Assembly (NCBI GenBank): GCA_029582155.1
Contig: CM055895.1
Coordinates: 50,015,750-50,079,749, forward strand
Origin: Panopea generosa
Taxonomy: Eukaryota; Mollusca; Bivalvia; Adapedonta; Hiatellidae
Direction of reading: 5' to 3'
DNA length: 64,000 nucleotides
Below the pieces are notes generated by a model. It was not told where the DNA came from. It did not search any database and saw only the letters and a list, made by a program, of their open reading frames with translations. Shown in pieces: positions 62,108 through 64,000 of the stretch; the first letter of the stretch is position 1; each line of letters starts with the position of its first letter. The translations under genes were made by a program, and so were the position numbers.

Positions 62108-62670
62108 GTGAATTACTTACAGAGACAGGCAGGCTAATATCAATATAATACACACAGTTGAAATTTCGGGTGGAACATTTAATATTTCTAATAATAATAA
62201 AATATTTTTAATAACTCTTTGAATCTTTGTCTGAATTTAATAATTTTGGTATCAAAATATATCTGATAAAATGTGACTATTTACAGTTATCAATTATTTA
62301 ATATATTTCTTCTAAATTTAAATTATTACCTGTTGAAAACGAAAACTGTTCTTAACGAAATATTTTTTATACAAAAAACTGTAATGTACTTAATTTTAAC
62401 AACACAGCATAGAAATAATAGAAATTTTATATAAAAAGATGAAGAAGTAAGACAAAAATTTCATATAGATATTTAAACAAGTTTTTTTTCTGTTTCTTAC
62501 TTTGAAATTTCGACAGAAATGAGACAATTATCACAAAAAATAACTGTAAGATTAAAATTTCTTCATTTCTTTAAATGTGAAAAAAGAAAAGTTCATCACC
62601 CAAACTTACAAGCCATTTCTTTTGAAACCCAGGTCACAAAAATATGCCCAATGGTTGGTTCAGGAGGAAT
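62108..62670. repeat. 550-bp repeat, copy 2
   Basis: Partner of 53,966-54,515 in the same orientation, between WBP2 and the right-hand gene. See that entry for the shared landmarks. Confidence 0.75.
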
Positions 62671-63279
62671 TATGTTTCCAAGATTTAGAAAACGCTTAAG
62701 GCAAGTGCATGCATTTGCCTAAAGGCACAGTACCATCATTGGAAACAGAAAAATGCATCTGAACCACTATGGGATAGTCGCATAATAGCGGTTATAAATA
62801 ATCCTTGTTTCTTCTTTTTTTAAAAAATACATTCTCCTTATTTTGATCAGTACTCTTTTTTATTTGATCGGCATTGATGATGTATTATGAACAATTTGAA
62901 AGCATTGTCATGTTTGAATTGTTTATTTAGAAAAAAAAATGATGCTTGGGAATTCGGGGTATGAATACATGATCGGAAGTCTTCTTTCACTTTGCCAACA
63001 GTGTACACAGTGAACATAAAAAAGCTCTTATATGACACATGACACCTACTTTTCCCATTATATTTTGGAAGTGCAGAGGTGGACAGACAGCAAAATGTAA
63101 GTTTTTCACATCTTTCATTTGGTTTCTCTTTGAATGACAAGCCATCAAACTTGGTCTATTTACTGTAGAAGAATGACTTATATAGACTCTATATAAGACC
63201 TTGCACTGAATAAAGACCAATGGCGGACTTGCATTTATAAACTCTTATTGAATACTTACAGCGTGTATTATTAACGATA

Positions 63280-63370
63280 CCGACGAAATAGCGGGAAATG
63301 CCGGGAACCGACTAAACGGGTTTACTACCTTGGAAGGGGGACCACTATTCTAGAAAACAACATCAGAATT
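63280..63370 (+). promoter_or_regulatory. probable promoter with an E2F-like site
   Basis: GCGGGAAA at 63291-63298 matches the E2F consensus (TTTSSCGC in reverse) about 75 bp upstream of the ATG. It is followed by GCCGGGAACCG. The surroundings are CpG-containing (ACGATACCGACG). This hints at cell-cycle-linked expression but does not prove it. Confidence 0.4.
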
Positions 63371-63725
63371 ATGGCAGAAAATCTCAAAGATTCGGTCTTC
63401 CGCAGGTTCTATTCATGCGATCCTCTGGTTAGGAGACTGAAAGAAACCCTATATTTTATGAATACAGACCATGCTTGTTTTTGCCTTCTCAAGATAGACC
63501 TCTGTAACGCGAAGTACGGGGTGCAATTCGCGCGTGCAACATGCCATACAAGTAGAAACACTGCCAGGACCGACTCTTACAGAGTTGCGTATCCAGTATC
63601 TCGTTTGTTTAAAAGTGGATGTGAAATATTGCAACAGTATTTAGATAATCCAGCAAACTTACCTACTCGTAAATGCGAAAGAGAAGCATTGGCCAATTTA
63701 TTGACGTTTTTGCTGGAATTTGAAG
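63371..63725 (+). CDS. first coding exon of an unrecognised protein (partial)
   Basis: Opens with ATG at 63371 and stays open for 118 codons to a good donor (GAATTTGAAG|GTAAAG); the next exon is outside the window. The protein begins MAENLKDSVFRRFY and has many cysteines (SCDPL, HACFCLL, LCNAKYG, ATCH, SGCEIL, KCERE). Predicted helices run near residues 80-117 (SRLFKSGCEILQQYL, then REALANLLTFLLEFEG). No signal peptide or membrane segment is evident. Codon use is balanced and CpG higher than in flanking DNA, as for a real first exon. I do not recognise the family. It lies head-to-head with WBP2, 2.2 kb apart. Confidence 0.75.
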
Positions 63726-64000
63726 GTAAAGTTGACCACAGATAATATTAAAATAAGTAACCTACGTTTTGCCATCGCATCAGGCACATGCAATTGCTTC
63801 TTCTTCTCGCTGGTATTATGCAAATTGTATAAGTCAGGGAGGTCAGTGTGCAATTATAAATGAGCCAAAAACATATGACCACATGCTTTGATGGATAGTG
63901 TTGTCAACATGGCAGACTGGGAGATAGTCCACAGTCTGATGCCATAAGGAAGGAGTCATGGTAGCTAGTGAATGAAGGAAGAAACTTGATAGCATGGCCT

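Overview
The window is a piece of an animal nuclear genome, most likely a bivalve mollusc. It is AT-rich, and its genes are split into short exons by long, repeat-filled introns. The two genes that can be named have close vertebrate counterparts. Several repeat types (GAGCC/GGCTC-ended elements, tRNA-headed SINEs with a shared 3' tail, long minisatellites) are, from general knowledge, typical of lophotrochozoan and especially bivalve genomes. No prokaryotic, CRISPR or rRNA features are present. The organism call is an inference; the gene models come directly from splice sites and reading-frame continuity.

Layout. 1-18,080 holds no gene I can support: AT-rich DNA, a 2.2 kb dispersed repeat (4,862-7,056), a 2.7 kb 34-bp minisatellite (9,281-11,963), another dispersed repeat (13,781-14,385) and small tandem arrays near 15 kb. 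18,211-41,680 (minus strand) is an 11-exon gene for a linker-histone-like protein of about 847 residues with three H15 domains, the counterpart of heterochromatin protein 1-binding protein 3 (HP1BP3). In front of the H15 domains it has an RFX-type winged helix that the vertebrate protein lacks. Its introns hold most of the transposon debris and two large minisatellites. Its four-codon first exon sits in a gap of about 750 bp between two giant arrays. 41,857-48,455 is almost pure satellite-like DNA with 30-bp and then 36-bp units, and fills the space to the next gene. 50,695-61,117 (minus strand) is a 7-exon gene for WW domain-binding protein 2 (WBP2; 248 residues, GRAM domain plus four PPxY motifs). 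63,371-63,725 (plus strand) is the first coding exon of an unrecognised gene that runs off the right edge.

The most unusual signal is the link between minisatellites and splice junctions. The 44-bp array in HP1BP3 intron 9 repeats that intron's own 5' splice site about thirty times. A 54-bp array in WBP2 intron 2 repeats that intron's 3' splice site seven times. Separately, three related arrays (33-, 30- and 36-bp units, about 10.9 kb in all) surround HP1BP3 exon 1. All three unit lengths are multiples of three, which creates very long but apparently meaningless open frames on both strands.

Both named genes act in the nucleus: HP1BP3-type proteins in chromatin compaction, WBP2 as a transcriptional coactivator that binds WW-domain partners. 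Nothing in the sequence shows them working in one pathway.
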